From Opitutaceae bacterium (GTDB lineage: Bacteria; Verrucomicrobiota; Verrucomicrobiia; Opitutales; Opitutaceae): DNA of 64,000 nt. The notes beneath the pieces are model-generated. The model was not told the DNA's origin, did no database searches, and worked only from the letters and a program-made list of their open reading frames with translations. The DNA is taken from contig JAEUHC010000010.1 in assembly GCA_016794785.1 (NCBI GenBank), forward strand, positions 62,001 to 126,000, written 5' to 3'. Position numbers and translations under genes: made by a program. Below are positions 47,007-55,821 of this stretch, one piece after another; position 1 is the stretch's first letter; the number at the start of each line of letters is the position of its first letter.

Positions 47007-47639
47007 ATGATCGAAGCTCTTCTCATCCACTTCCAAGGCTCCTCGTGGGCGACCTGGGGGTTGTTTTTGGTCCTGATTGGCTGCGGTCTCGGCATCCCCA
47101 TGCCCGAGGATATCGTCCTCATCGCGGCGGGCATCTGCGCCGCAAGCATCGGCCAGTCGTGGGTGACGACCACAGTGATCATGTATGCTGGCGTGGTGAT
47201 CGGCGACTCGATCATTTTCCTTGTCGGGCGGCATTTCGGCGTGCGGCTGCTCACGATGCCTTGGCTGCAACGCCTGTTTCCGCGCGAGAAACAGGAGCGC
47301 GCGCGGGCACGTTTCGAGCAGCACGGGCGCAAGGGCCTCTTCTTCGCGCGCTTTCTGCCCGGCATCCGCGCGCCGTTCTTCTGCACCGCCGGCGCGATGC
47401 ACGTGCCCTATCTGCGCTTCCTCTGCTACGACGGCCTCGCCGCCCTGGTGAGCGTGCCAGTCTTTGTGTGGATCGGCCACTGGATCGGCGTGCGCTTCTC
47501 GGAAAACCTCGAGGCCCTGAGCGAAGCCGTAGCCAATACCCATTTCTGGACGCTCGTCGCCACCGCCGTGCTGGTCTCGTTGCTCGGGGTCGTGCTGCTC
47601 GTCGCCTGGCGACGCCGGCAGCGCCCGCGGACGGCGTAA
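47007..47639 (+). CDS. dedA: DedA family membrane protein
   Basis: 210 residues with five or six hydrophobic helices. DedA/VTT-domain signatures are visible: LIGCGLGIPMPEDIVLIAAG with the conserved Pro-Glu-Asp, GDSIIFLVGRHFG, and FFARFLPGIRAPFFCTAGAMHVPY with the essential FxRxxPGxR motif. Family members flip undecaprenyl-phosphate or phospholipids and support envelope stability. Stands alone between aspS and gpmI, convergent with gpmI. Which lipid it handles is unknown. Confidence 0.93.
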   Translation: MIEALLIHFQGSSWATWGLFLVLIGCGLGIPMPEDIVLIAAGICAASIGQSWVTTTVIMYAGVVIGDSIIFLVGRHFGVRLLTMPWLQRLFPREKQERARARFEQHGRKGLFFARFLPGIRAPFFCTAGAMHVPYLRFLCYDGLAALVSVPVFVWIGHWIGVRFSENLEALSEAVANTHFWTLVATAVLVSLLGVVLLVAWRRRQRPRTA

Positions 47640-47675
47640 GCGAAAGCGCGTTGAGGACAACGCGCTTCTCCTCGT

Positions 47676-49268
47676 TCAACCGGCGATCAAGCTCTCACCG
47701 GTCATTTCGACCGGCTTGGGCAGGCCCATGAGGTGCAGCACGGTCGGCGCGATGTCGGCGAGGCGGCCGCCTTCGCGCATCTTGGTTTTTCCTGCCGCGA
47801 AGCCATCGCCGATGACGAAGACCTCGACGAGATTCAGCGTGTGCGCCGTGTGCGGGCCGTTGACCGTCGGGTCCCACATTTGCTCGGCGTTGCCGTGATC
47901 GGCGCAGACGACCGCGCGGCCACCCACCGTCTCCAGCGCGGCGAGCAACTCACCCACGCCGCGATCCGTGGCCTCCACGGCCTTGACTGTGGCTGGCAGC
48001 GAGCCGGTGTGGCCGACCATGTCGGGATTGGCGAAGTTCACGACCACGAGGCCGAATTTGCCGGAGAGAATCGCGGCCTTGGCCGCCGCCGTCACCTCGG
48101 CCGCCGACATCTCCGGCTGCATATCGTAGGTCGGCACCTTGGGACTCGCGGGACACGCGCGCTCCTCGCCGGGAAAAGGATCCTTGCGGTAGTTGTTGAA
48201 GAAAAAAGTCACGTGCGGGTTCTTCTCCGTCTCCGCGCAGCGGAACTGCCCGAGGCCCGCGGCGCTCACGACCTCGCCGAGAATATGCTTCAACTTCTCC
48301 GGCTTGCCCGAGATCACGTAGACGGGCAGGCCGGACTCATACTCGGTCATGGTCGCGTAGTAGAGATCAAGCTTCGGGCCGCGGTCAAAGTCCTTGAAAC
48401 CGTCGATCACAAACGCCCGGGTGATCTCACGCGGACGGTCGCCGCGGTAGTTGTAGAAGAGCACGGCGTCGCCATCGGCGATGGTCGCGAGCGGCTTGCC
48501 ATCCGCGCCAGTGATCCACGTCGCAGGCACGAACTCGTCGCCCTTCTGCGTTTCGCTGAGCGGTTTTGCGTAGTAGTTCTCGATCGCGGCCTCGGCGCTC
48601 GGCGCAGTGGCGACGGCAGCGCGGCCCGTGAGCATGTCGTAGGCTTTTTGCACGCGCTCCCAGCGATTGTCGCGGTCCATCGCCCAGAAACGCCCGCACA
48701 CGGTCGCGATTCGGCCGATGCCAATGGCCCGGCATTGCGCCTCGACCTGCCGCACGTAGCCGAGCCCGCTCGACGGCGGCGTGTCGCGCCCGTCGGTAAA
48801 CGCATGGATCATCACTTGCCCGGTGCCGAGACCCTCGGCCTTGGCCTGCCGCAGGATGCCGTAGAGATGCTCGAGCATCCCGTGCACGCCCGCGTCGCTC
48901 ACGATGCCCATGAGGTGCAGCCGCGCGCCCGGCCGCGACTTCACGCGCGCGATGGCGGCGCGCCACACCGGATTGCCGGCGAGTTTGCCGTCGGAAAAGA
49001 GCTTGTTCAACCGCACCAGTTCCTGGTCCACGATGCGGCCGGCGCCGATGTTCTCGTGACCGACCTCGCTGTTGCCCATCACGCCGTCGGGCAGGCCCAC
49101 GTCGAGGCCCGAGGCGCGGACGAGCGCATGCGGGTATTTGGCGTGCAGGCGATCATCGCAGGCCTTCTTCGCGAGGAAGACGGCGTTGGTGGCGTTCTGC
49201 GAGGCATCGGGGTTCTTGCCCCAGCCATCACGGATGACGAGGAGGACGGGCTTGCGCGGAGTGGTCAT
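47676..49268 (-). CDS. gpmI: 2,3-bisphosphoglycerate-independent phosphoglycerate mutase
   Basis: Interconverts 3- and 2-phosphoglycerate in glycolysis with a Mn-dependent phosphoserine intermediate. 530 residues. Metal ligand Asp14 in VIRDGWGKN (most homologues have LDGWG), catalytic Ser67 in GVMGNSEVGH, and the C-terminal metal site ADHGNAEQMWDP with HTAHTLN. Full family length. A long open frame on the opposite strand (47733-49736) is a shadow of this gene. Monocistronic. Confidence 0.96.
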   Translation of the reverse strand: MTTPRKPVLLVIRDGWGKNPDASQNATNAVFLAKKACDDRLHAKYPHALVRASGLDVGLPDGVMGNSEVGHENIGAGRIVDQELVRLNKLFSDGKLAGNPVWRAAIARVKSRPGARLHLMGIVSDAGVHGMLEHLYGILRQAKAEGLGTGQVMIHAFTDGRDTPPSSGLGYVRQVEAQCRAIGIGRIATVCGRFWAMDRDNRWERVQKAYDMLTGRAAVATAPSAEAAIENYYAKPLSETQKGDEFVPATWITGADGKPLATIADGDAVLFYNYRGDRPREITRAFVIDGFKDFDRGPKLDLYYATMTEYESGLPVYVISGKPEKLKHILGEVVSAAGLGQFRCAETEKNPHVTFFFNNYRKDPFPGEERACPASPKVPTYDMQPEMSAAEVTAAAKAAILSGKFGLVVVNFANPDMVGHTGSLPATVKAVEATDRGVGELLAALETVGGRAVVCADHGNAEQMWDPTVNGPHTAHTLNLVEVFVIGDGFAAGKTKMREGGRLADIAPTVLHLMGLPKPVEMTGESLIAG

Positions 49269-49418
49269 GGAAAAGGATCAACACCGATGAAGCCTGAATC
49301 GCGCCGACGAAAGGCAAAAGTCACGCCTCCGCTCCGCCACCATGCCCCTGTCCCGGCTAAAAAATTCCTTCCCCGTGCCGATATTGGCCGCAAGCCTGCT
49401 AATCCCAAAGCCCGAGCG

Positions 49419-49736
49419 ATGTCCCTCATCATTCGAGACCAGTTGGTGACGCCCCCCACGTGGTTCGCCTCGTTCCGGGACCTGACGCTCTACTGCCACG
49501 TTTTCCTCCACGCCGAGATCGTGATCGAGTCGGAGAACCCCGATCCCTACTGGCGCTGGATGCGGAAGCGTGGCGGGATGGATTTCGTGCAGGATTTTGT
49601 GCGCCCCGGCACGGAAGACGGCGTGCGCCTCGACATCGAACCCAACTACCCCCGCTCGGTCATCACCGACCGCATCGCGCCGGAAAATGTCCACCGCTTG
49701 ATCGCGCGGCTCCGCCATTGCAGCGGGCTGGCGTAG
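49419..49736 (+). CDS. Hypothetical protein
   Basis: 105 residues beginning MSLIIRDQLVTPPTWFASFRDLTLYCHVFLHAEIVIE, followed by EDGVRLDIEPNYPRSVITDRI and an ending in helices with RLRHCSGLA. Soluble; no motif recognised. The codon pattern (GC-rich third positions) supports it as coding. The frame is open from an ATG at 49287, which would add 44 basic residues; the internal start is preferred. The following 180 bases (49737-49915) contain nothing recognisable. Confidence 0.6.
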   Translation: MSLIIRDQLVTPPTWFASFRDLTLYCHVFLHAEIVIESENPDPYWRWMRKRGGMDFVQDFVRPGTEDGVRLDIEPNYPRSVITDRIAPENVHRLIARLRHCSGLA

Positions 49737-49915
49737 GGGACGTCTTAAAAATCAGCTGCAGGGCGCGCGCTGGATCGTGAAGCAACCGGCGGAGCGAGCA
49801 TGGCGGCCAAAGTCGGTCCCGTTCCTACGCCCTCTTCACGCAACCATCCCACGCCTGAAGGCATATCGAGAATTCATCCGCTACAGGCTGAAACGTGATC
49901 ATGCAGTTCCGGGCC

Positions 49916-52900
49916 CTAATCCACAAACGCCACTTCGTTTGACAGCAGGAGCACCTGGGCGAGTTCCTCCCAACGGGTGAGCGGCGCGGCGGGTTTTTCC
50001 AGTGAATCGAAATCCTTCTTCGCGTCCCACGTGCGCGGCGCCATCTCGCCGGTGGCGGTGAACGTGACCACCGGTGCCCAGGTGAAGCTGTCGGAGCTGG
50101 CGTTGGTGCGGCAGTCCACGACGAAGTCGATCGTGTCGCCCGCCTTGACCGCGATGGCGTCGAGTTTCGTCTCGGTCTTTCCATTATGCGCCGTCCATTC
50201 GCCGAGCGACCCGGCGCGTGATGAGACGATTCGGCCGCGCACTCCATCGCCGGGCGCGGCGGCATGGCCGAGCACGCCCGTGATGCGCACCGTGCCTTTG
50301 GCCGGCGCGGTCCAGCGGCGGATCGCCGCAAGCTCGGGCGTGCGCCCGGCGTGGCCGCCGGTGGCGGTCAGGCTGAGACGGCCGTATTTATCGTCGGGAA
50401 ATTTCTCGCCCGGACCGACGCGTCCCTCCTTACGCACCGTCATCGCCTGGAAAGCCCGCACGCGCTTGGTCTCCGAATCGAAAGTGCCATGGCCATAGGT
50501 CCAGCCCGTGTTGGCCACGGGATCGTCCTCCGACGGCGCGGCGGGCCGCTGCAGGAAGGCCAGCGCGAGTCTCGACTCCTCGGCGTCGGGCGAGCGTTGA
50601 AGCAGCACGCGATAGAGGGCGCGGATTTTTTCAGCGTCGGATTTTTCCGCCGCCACCTCGGGGCGCTGCGCCAGGCGTCGCGCCTGCTCCTGGGCAAAGG
50701 GGCTGTTGAGCATGAAGAGCGCCTGCTGCGGCACGGTCGTCGCGAGGCGCTGCGCGCTGCTCACGTCGGGATTCGGGAAGTCGAAGGTGCGGAACATGCC
50801 CGGCAAATTCTGGCGGTCGATGAAGCCATAGACGGTGCGGCGGACGGTGAAAGGCTGCTTCGTGAGATCGTCCGGCAGGCCGCCGCCGCGGAGATCGAGC
50901 GCGCCCGAGGCGGCGAGCAAGGTGTCACGCAGCGCCTCAAACTCGAGCCGACGGCGGGGGAAGTGATGCACCAGGAGGTTGTCGGGATCGGCGGTGGCAG
51001 CCGCAGCTTGGACCTCGCTCGACTGGCGATAGGTGCTGGAGAGCACGATGGCTCGGTGCAGCGCCTTAACCGACCAGCCACCCTCGGTGAAGGACGCCGC
51101 CAGCCAATCAAGCAGAGCCCGATGCACGGGCGCCTCGGTGCGGACGCCGAAGTCGCTCGGCGTCGGCACGAGCGGCGCGCCAAAATGCCAGCCCCAGACG
51201 CGATTCACAAAAACGCGCGCCGTCAGCGGATTGGTCGGGCTCGCGATCGCACGGGCGAGTTCAAGGCGGCCACTGCCCTCGGTGAACGGCGTGCGCTTTT
51301 CCGGACTCAGGACTTCAAGAAACTGCCGCGGCACCTCGGGGCCGCGGTTCGCGGCGTTGCCGCGGAGCAGGACGCGGGAATCGACAGGCTTGGCCTTGTC
51401 GGTCAGCGCCATCGCGCGCAAAGGCGCGCCGGGCTCCGTCCACTGCAGCGCGACGACCTCGCGGCGCAGCGCCGAAGTCTTGTCGTCGACTTGGCGTTTG
51501 ATGAGTGCGGCGGTGGCCCCGTAGCCGGGATTGGCAGGAGAGCCCTCGGCGTGGAGCGCCTTGTGTATCGCACCACGATTTGCCTCGGGCTCCGCCGGCG
51601 CCGCCTTGTTGGATTCTGCACCCAGTCGATTGTAGATCGCCGCGACATCCTTGAGTGAGGTGATGGGCTTCTCCGCTTTGACGAAAGCTTCGACGACACC
51701 GGCATCGTAGGGCCTCGGCTGGCTGAGGCCGTTTTCGCCTACACCCGCCCATGTCGCCACCACCGACTTCGCGGCCTCCTCGAAGCTCTCCGCCGGCAGC
51801 GCCGCGAGCGCAAACCACGGCGCGAGCACCGGATCGCTTTTGGCGGCGTCACTCGCGAGGTGCGCCTGCCAGCGTTTGAGGAACTCGACATTGAGCTTCC
51901 TCGGGCCGGCAAAGAGATCGAGTTTTCCGTCGCCGCCGGCCCGGGCAAAGTCGTGCGCACCGAGCAGGTAATCGCCGGTCTTGGCGCGCACTTCCCCGAG
52001 GAATTTTTCGACCTCGCTGCGGGCCCGGGCCTTCACCTTTGTCTCGGCCTCGGCGGTCTTTTCGAGGAAGCGCCGATACTCCGGCGACTCGACGAGCGGA
52101 CCGAGTAGCGGCTTCTCCGCCGGCTCCTCACTGGAGGCGAAGACGCCGTGCAGCGAGTAGTAGTCCTTTGTCGGGATCGGATCGAATTTGTGGTCGTGGC
52201 AGCGCGCGCAGGCGACCGTCAGGCCTTGCAGACCACGCGTGACGACATCGATGCGGTCGTCGATGATGTCGTTCTGATTGCCGAGAAACCGGCGGCCGAG
52301 CGTGAGAAAGCCCATCGCGGCGAGCGCGGATTTGTCCTCCCCAAGCGGAAGCCGGTCAGCGGCGAGCTGCTCGACGATGAACTGGTCGTAGGGTTTGTCG
52401 TCGTTGAACGCGCGGATGACGTAGTCGCGGTAGGTGTGGGAAAAGGGGAAGCGCCGCTCGGCGTTGCCGACGAGGTAGCCCTGCGTGTCGGCGTAGCGCG
52501 CGACATCGAGCCAGAAGCGGCCCCAGCGTTCGCCGTAGCGCGGCGAGGCGAGGAGGCGATCGACGGCGCGGTCGTAGGCGCGCGGATCGGATTTCATCTC
52601 CCGCAGAAACGCATCCATCTCGTCCGCCGTCGGCGGCAGCCCGGTCAGATCGTAGGTCACGCGGCGCAGGAGCGTGCGCGGATCGGCGGACGCAGCCGGC
52701 GCGAGCCTCTTCGCTTCGAGTTGCGCCAGCACGAAGGCATCGACCGGGGTCCGCACCCACTTCGCGTTCTTCACGGCGGGCGGCACCGGCTTGGTCACCG
52801 GTTGAAACGCCCAATGCTTTCTCGCTGCCGCGATGTCAGTCGGGTGCGGCTTCCCGCCCGCGCGGGGATCGGGCGCGCCTAACTTCACCCATTGCTCAAG

Positions 52901-53266
52901 CGCGGCGATTTTTTCGGGCGCGAGTTTCCCGCCCTCCTCCTTGGGCGGCATCTGGAGATCATCGCTCGCGTAGCGCACCGCTTCGATGAGCAGGCTCTTG
53001 GCGGGATCGCCGGGCACGATGACGGCCCCGGTCACGCCTCCCTTGCGCAGCGCGTCGCGGGTGTCGAGGAGCAGGTCGCCCTTGGACTTGCCGGCCTCGG
53101 TGCTGTGGCACTTGTAGCAGTGCTCGACGAGAATCGGGCGGACCTTGGACTCGAAGAACTCGACGTGCTCGGGCGGGAGCTCGGCTGCTTGGGCAGCGAG
53201 CGCGATCGAGACCAAACCCAGGCCCGCTTGGAGAGCGGGCCCCACCTTCCAGAGCACGGCGCTCAT
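49916..53266 (-). CDS. PSD1 / DUF1549 / DUF1553 planctomycete-type cytochrome c protein
   Basis: 1116 residues with signal peptide. PSD1 cytochrome domain near the N-terminus with haem motif CYKCH (about 50-54) and distal MPPKEEGG; DUF1549 (KWVRTPVDAFVLAQLEAKRLAP...YDLTGLPPTADEMDAFL, RYGERWGRFWLDVARYADTQGY, CARCHDHKFDPI); DUF1553 near 640-900 (RVFVNRVWGWHFGAPLV, YRQSSEVQ). A C-terminal region about 940-1070 with a beta-sandwich-like part (TIDFVVDCRTNASSDSFTWA) follows. Characteristic of PVC bacteria; a role in polysaccharide or glycolipid oxidation is suspected but not shown. Its start overlaps the DUF1501 stop (ATGA), so the two proteins are coupled partners. Confidence 0.93.
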   Translation of the reverse strand: MSAVLWKVGPALQAGLGLVSIALAAQAAELPPEHVEFFESKVRPILVEHCYKCHSTEAGKSKGDLLLDTRDALRKGGVTGAVIVPGDPAKSLLIEAVRYASDDLQMPPKEEGGKLAPEKIAALEQWVKLGAPDPRAGGKPHPTDIAAARKHWAFQPVTKPVPPAVKNAKWVRTPVDAFVLAQLEAKRLAPAASADPRTLLRRVTYDLTGLPPTADEMDAFLREMKSDPRAYDRAVDRLLASPRYGERWGRFWLDVARYADTQGYLVGNAERRFPFSHTYRDYVIRAFNDDKPYDQFIVEQLAADRLPLGEDKSALAAMGFLTLGRRFLGNQNDIIDDRIDVVTRGLQGLTVACARCHDHKFDPIPTKDYYSLHGVFASSEEPAEKPLLGPLVESPEYRRFLEKTAEAETKVKARARSEVEKFLGEVRAKTGDYLLGAHDFARAGGDGKLDLFAGPRKLNVEFLKRWQAHLASDAAKSDPVLAPWFALAALPAESFEEAAKSVVATWAGVGENGLSQPRPYDAGVVEAFVKAEKPITSLKDVAAIYNRLGAESNKAAPAEPEANRGAIHKALHAEGSPANPGYGATAALIKRQVDDKTSALRREVVALQWTEPGAPLRAMALTDKAKPVDSRVLLRGNAANRGPEVPRQFLEVLSPEKRTPFTEGSGRLELARAIASPTNPLTARVFVNRVWGWHFGAPLVPTPSDFGVRTEAPVHRALLDWLAASFTEGGWSVKALHRAIVLSSTYRQSSEVQAAAATADPDNLLVHHFPRRRLEFEALRDTLLAASGALDLRGGGLPDDLTKQPFTVRRTVYGFIDRQNLPGMFRTFDFPNPDVSSAQRLATTVPQQALFMLNSPFAQEQARRLAQRPEVAAEKSDAEKIRALYRVLLQRSPDAEESRLALAFLQRPAAPSEDDPVANTGWTYGHGTFDSETKRVRAFQAMTVRKEGRVGPGEKFPDDKYGRLSLTATGGHAGRTPELAAIRRWTAPAKGTVRITGVLGHAAAPGDGVRGRIVSSRAGSLGEWTAHNGKTETKLDAIAVKAGDTIDFVVDCRTNASSDSFTWAPVVTFTATGEMAPRTWDAKKDFDSLEKPAAPLTRWEELAQVLLLSNEVAFVD

Positions 53267-54705
53267 GCGATCAAGTCCTTCACGACTTTGCCGTGCACAT
53301 CGGTCAGGCGGAAATCCCGGCCGGCGTGGCGGTAGGTGAGTTTCTCGTGATCGAAGCCGAGCAGCGCGAGGATGGTGGCGTGCAGGTCATGCACGTGGAC
53401 GCGATTCTCGACGGCCTTGAAGCCAAACTCGTCGGTCGCGCCGTAGGTCGTGCCGCCGCGCACGCCGCCGCCCGCGAGCCACATGGTGAAGCCGTGGTGG
53501 TTGTGATCACGACCATTGACCTTGCCTTGGTTCGCCCCGGCGGTCGGCAACTCGACGACGGGCGTGCGGCCAAACTCGCCGCCCCAGATGACGAGCGTGT
53601 CGTCCAACATGCCGCGCTGTTTCAAATCCTTGAGCAGCGCGCCGATCGCCTGATCGCTCTCGCGGGCGAGCTTGCGGTGGTTGACCTCGATGTCGTCGTG
53701 GTTGTCCCACGGCTGGCCGTCGCCGTGCCAGACCTGGACGAAGCGCACGCCGCGCTCCAGCAGCCGGCGCGCCGTGAGGAGCTGGCGGCCCTGCACGGTG
53801 TCGCCGTAGGCCTCGCGCATCGCGGCGGGCTCGCGCGCGATCGTAAAGGCGTCCGTCGCGTCCAGCTGCATGCGGTAGGCGAGCTCGTAGGACTGGATGC
53901 GGGCCTCGAGCTGCGCTTCGCGCTGGCGCTTGACCGCGTGGCGGGCGTTAAGCTCGCGGAGGAGATCGAGCTGCGCGCGCTGCTCGGGGCGCGGGACGGC
54001 GTCGCTGCGGATGTGCTCGATGAGCCGCTCGACGTCGGTGAAGGCGGTGTTGATGTAATTGCCCTGGTAGATGCCGGGCAGGAATCCGCTCTGCCAATTC
54101 TGCGACTCTTGGATCGGGTAGCCGCCGGGGCACATGGCGATGAAGCCGGGGAGATTCTGGTTCTCCGAGCCGAGGCCGTAGGTGACCCACGAGCCGAGCG
54201 CCGGCCGCGGCAGGCGCGCGTCGCCGCAGTTCATCAGCATGAGCGACGGCTCGTGGTTCGGCACGTCGGCGTGCATCGAGCGGATGACCGCGATTTCGTC
54301 GATCGAGGCGGCGACGTGCGGGAAGAGCTCGCTGACCTCGATGCCGCTTTTTCCGTAGCGCTGGAACTTGAATGGCGAACCAAACGCCGCGCCGGTCTTG
54401 CGCTCGGTCTTCAAGTCGAGCGGGAGCGGCTTGCCGTGCCACTTGGTCAGCTCGGGCTTGGGGTCGAAGGTGTCCACCTGCGAGGGCCCGCCGTTGGCGA
54501 AGATGTGGATGACGCGCTTGGCCTTGGCCGGGAAATGCGGCGCGCGCGGCGCGAGGGGCCGGTCGAGGTTGACGCCCGCCGAATCGGCGAGGAGCTGGGG
54601 CCCAAGCATCGCGGACAGCCCCACCGCGCCAAAGCCGATGCCGCAGCGCTGCAGAAAGTCGCGGCGGGTCAGGAACAAGTCCTCGGGGCGCGGGGCGTGG
54701 GGCAT
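53263..54705 (-). CDS. DUF1501 domain protein, Tat-exported sulfatase-fold
   Basis: 480 residues. Twin-arginine signal FLTRRDFLQRCGIGFGAVG near residues 11-30. DUF1501 proteins have an alkaline-phosphatase/sulfatase-like fold; visible blocks are VIHIFANGGPSQVDTFDPKP, RFVQVWHGDGQPWDNHDDI, DTLVIWGGEFGRTPV and GRDHNHHGFTMWLAGGGVRGG with the metal-type Asp/His. They are almost always encoded with a PSD1/DUF1549/DUF1553 protein, as here. The real substrate is unknown. First gene of the pair. Confidence 0.93.
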   Translation of the reverse strand: MPHAPRPEDLFLTRRDFLQRCGIGFGAVGLSAMLGPQLLADSAGVNLDRPLAPRAPHFPAKAKRVIHIFANGGPSQVDTFDPKPELTKWHGKPLPLDLKTERKTGAAFGSPFKFQRYGKSGIEVSELFPHVAASIDEIAVIRSMHADVPNHEPSLMLMNCGDARLPRPALGSWVTYGLGSENQNLPGFIAMCPGGYPIQESQNWQSGFLPGIYQGNYINTAFTDVERLIEHIRSDAVPRPEQRAQLDLLRELNARHAVKRQREAQLEARIQSYELAYRMQLDATDAFTIAREPAAMREAYGDTVQGRQLLTARRLLERGVRFVQVWHGDGQPWDNHDDIEVNHRKLARESDQAIGALLKDLKQRGMLDDTLVIWGGEFGRTPVVELPTAGANQGKVNGRDHNHHGFTMWLAGGGVRGGTTYGATDEFGFKAVENRVHVHDLHATILALLGFDHEKLTYRHAGRDFRLTDVHGKVVKDLIA

Positions 54706-54861
54706 GGCGGCAGGCTAGACGGGGCGGAGAGGCGGCGGTGACACGAAGAGCAGAACCCAACGCCGGCCCGGCGAAAAGGCCCAATTGATAACAACCGGCG
54801 AAAATCGCCCCTGCGCAATCTCCGGCCTTGGATTAGGCATGGCCGGGTCTTGCCTGCGGGC

Positions 54862-55758
54862 ATGAACAATTTCCTCAATGGCACAGTAATCCTGTGCGGC
54901 TATTTCATATTGTTCCTATGCGGCGTCCTAGGTTTTGCCGTGTGGCAAATCAAGCGCCGCCGTGAAAAGCGGCCCCTCGAGTTCAAGCTGCTGCGTGGCC
55001 CGGGCGAAACGCTGCGTCGGCGGATGAACAAATTCGACGAGAACTTCTTCTTTCAAGTCGCGGCGGCGGCCCTGGCTCCGATCTGCACGGGACTGATCAC
55101 GCTCAGCTTGCTCCAATGGCTGGCGCCGCAAATACGATTGAGCTTTGGCATTGCAGCCATGGCCGTCGTCTTTCTCGTCACGCTCGTAGCATCAGCCCAG
55201 TGGACGATTCGACGGTTCATGCGCGATCGCAACGACCGCCTCGGCTATCTCGGTGAACGCGCCGTGGGCGAAACGCTTGTGCCGCTCATCGCCTCCGGCT
55301 ACCGCGTTTATCATGATTTGCCTGCCGGCACGGGCCCCACGCAGTTCAACATTGATCATGTGGCCGTAGGTCCGAACGGCATTTTTGCCATTGAGACGAA
55401 ATCACGCCGCAAGCGCCCCGCGCGCCCGGGCCACGAAGCCCACAAGGTGATCTACGACGGCAAGATGCTGATCTGGCCCTGGGCTGAGGAAACAACCTGC
55501 CTTGAGCAGGCGAGTTCACGCGCTCGCTGGCTGGGCGAATGGCTCCAGCAATTGACCGGCATCGAGCCGGCCGTGCAGCCGGTGCTTGTCCTCCCGGGTT
55601 GGTATGTGGTCCCCAAGGGACTCGGCCCCGTGCTGGTGGTAAACCACAAGCTGGTGGCCGACGCGATCGAGCGGGAAACGAGGACCAAGCTCACCGACGA
55701 TCAAATCGATCTCATCTCCCGCCAGATCGAGCAGCGCTGCCGGGACGTGGAGGACTGA
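54862..55758 (+). CDS. Membrane-anchored NERD-domain nuclease-like protein
   Basis: 298 residues. Three hydrophobic helices (about 8-28, 65-85, 95-113) anchor the protein; residues about 128-240 form a NERD domain with LGYLGERAVGETLVPL, QFNIDHVAVGPNGIFAIETKSR, which has the Asp...Glu-x-Lys of the PD-(D/E)XK-like nuclease fold. NERD proteins are suspected to process DNA, and some take part in phage defence. Here it stands alone, divergent from the DUF1501 gene, with an AT-richer start. A TTG four codons upstream is an alternative start. Confidence 0.87.
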   Translation: MNNFLNGTVILCGYFILFLCGVLGFAVWQIKRRREKRPLEFKLLRGPGETLRRRMNKFDENFFFQVAAAALAPICTGLITLSLLQWLAPQIRLSFGIAAMAVVFLVTLVASAQWTIRRFMRDRNDRLGYLGERAVGETLVPLIASGYRVYHDLPAGTGPTQFNIDHVAVGPNGIFAIETKSRRKRPARPGHEAHKVIYDGKMLIWPWAEETTCLEQASSRARWLGEWLQQLTGIEPAVQPVLVLPGWYVVPKGLGPVLVVNHKLVADAIERETRTKLTDDQIDLISRQIEQRCRDVED

Positions 55759-55821
55759 GCCTTGGCTTGCGGCCGCGGTTTTCGGTTCGCCGCCGGCGCG
55801 GGCGCGGGCCAAACCTCCGCC

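Noticed and set aside
45057..47660. AspRS with a 272-residue N-terminal extension
   Set aside because: The extension is the antisense shadow of dedA and lies upstream of the canonical MKRTHHCAQL start.
47733..49736. A 667-codon open frame antisense to gpmI
   Set aside because: Shadow of gpmI in GC-rich DNA. Only the last part (from 49419), outside gpmI, is kept as a gene.
49777..49980. 67-codon open frame after the 105-residue hypothetical gene
   Set aside because: It runs into the 3' end of the PSD1 gene on the other strand and has no coding signature.
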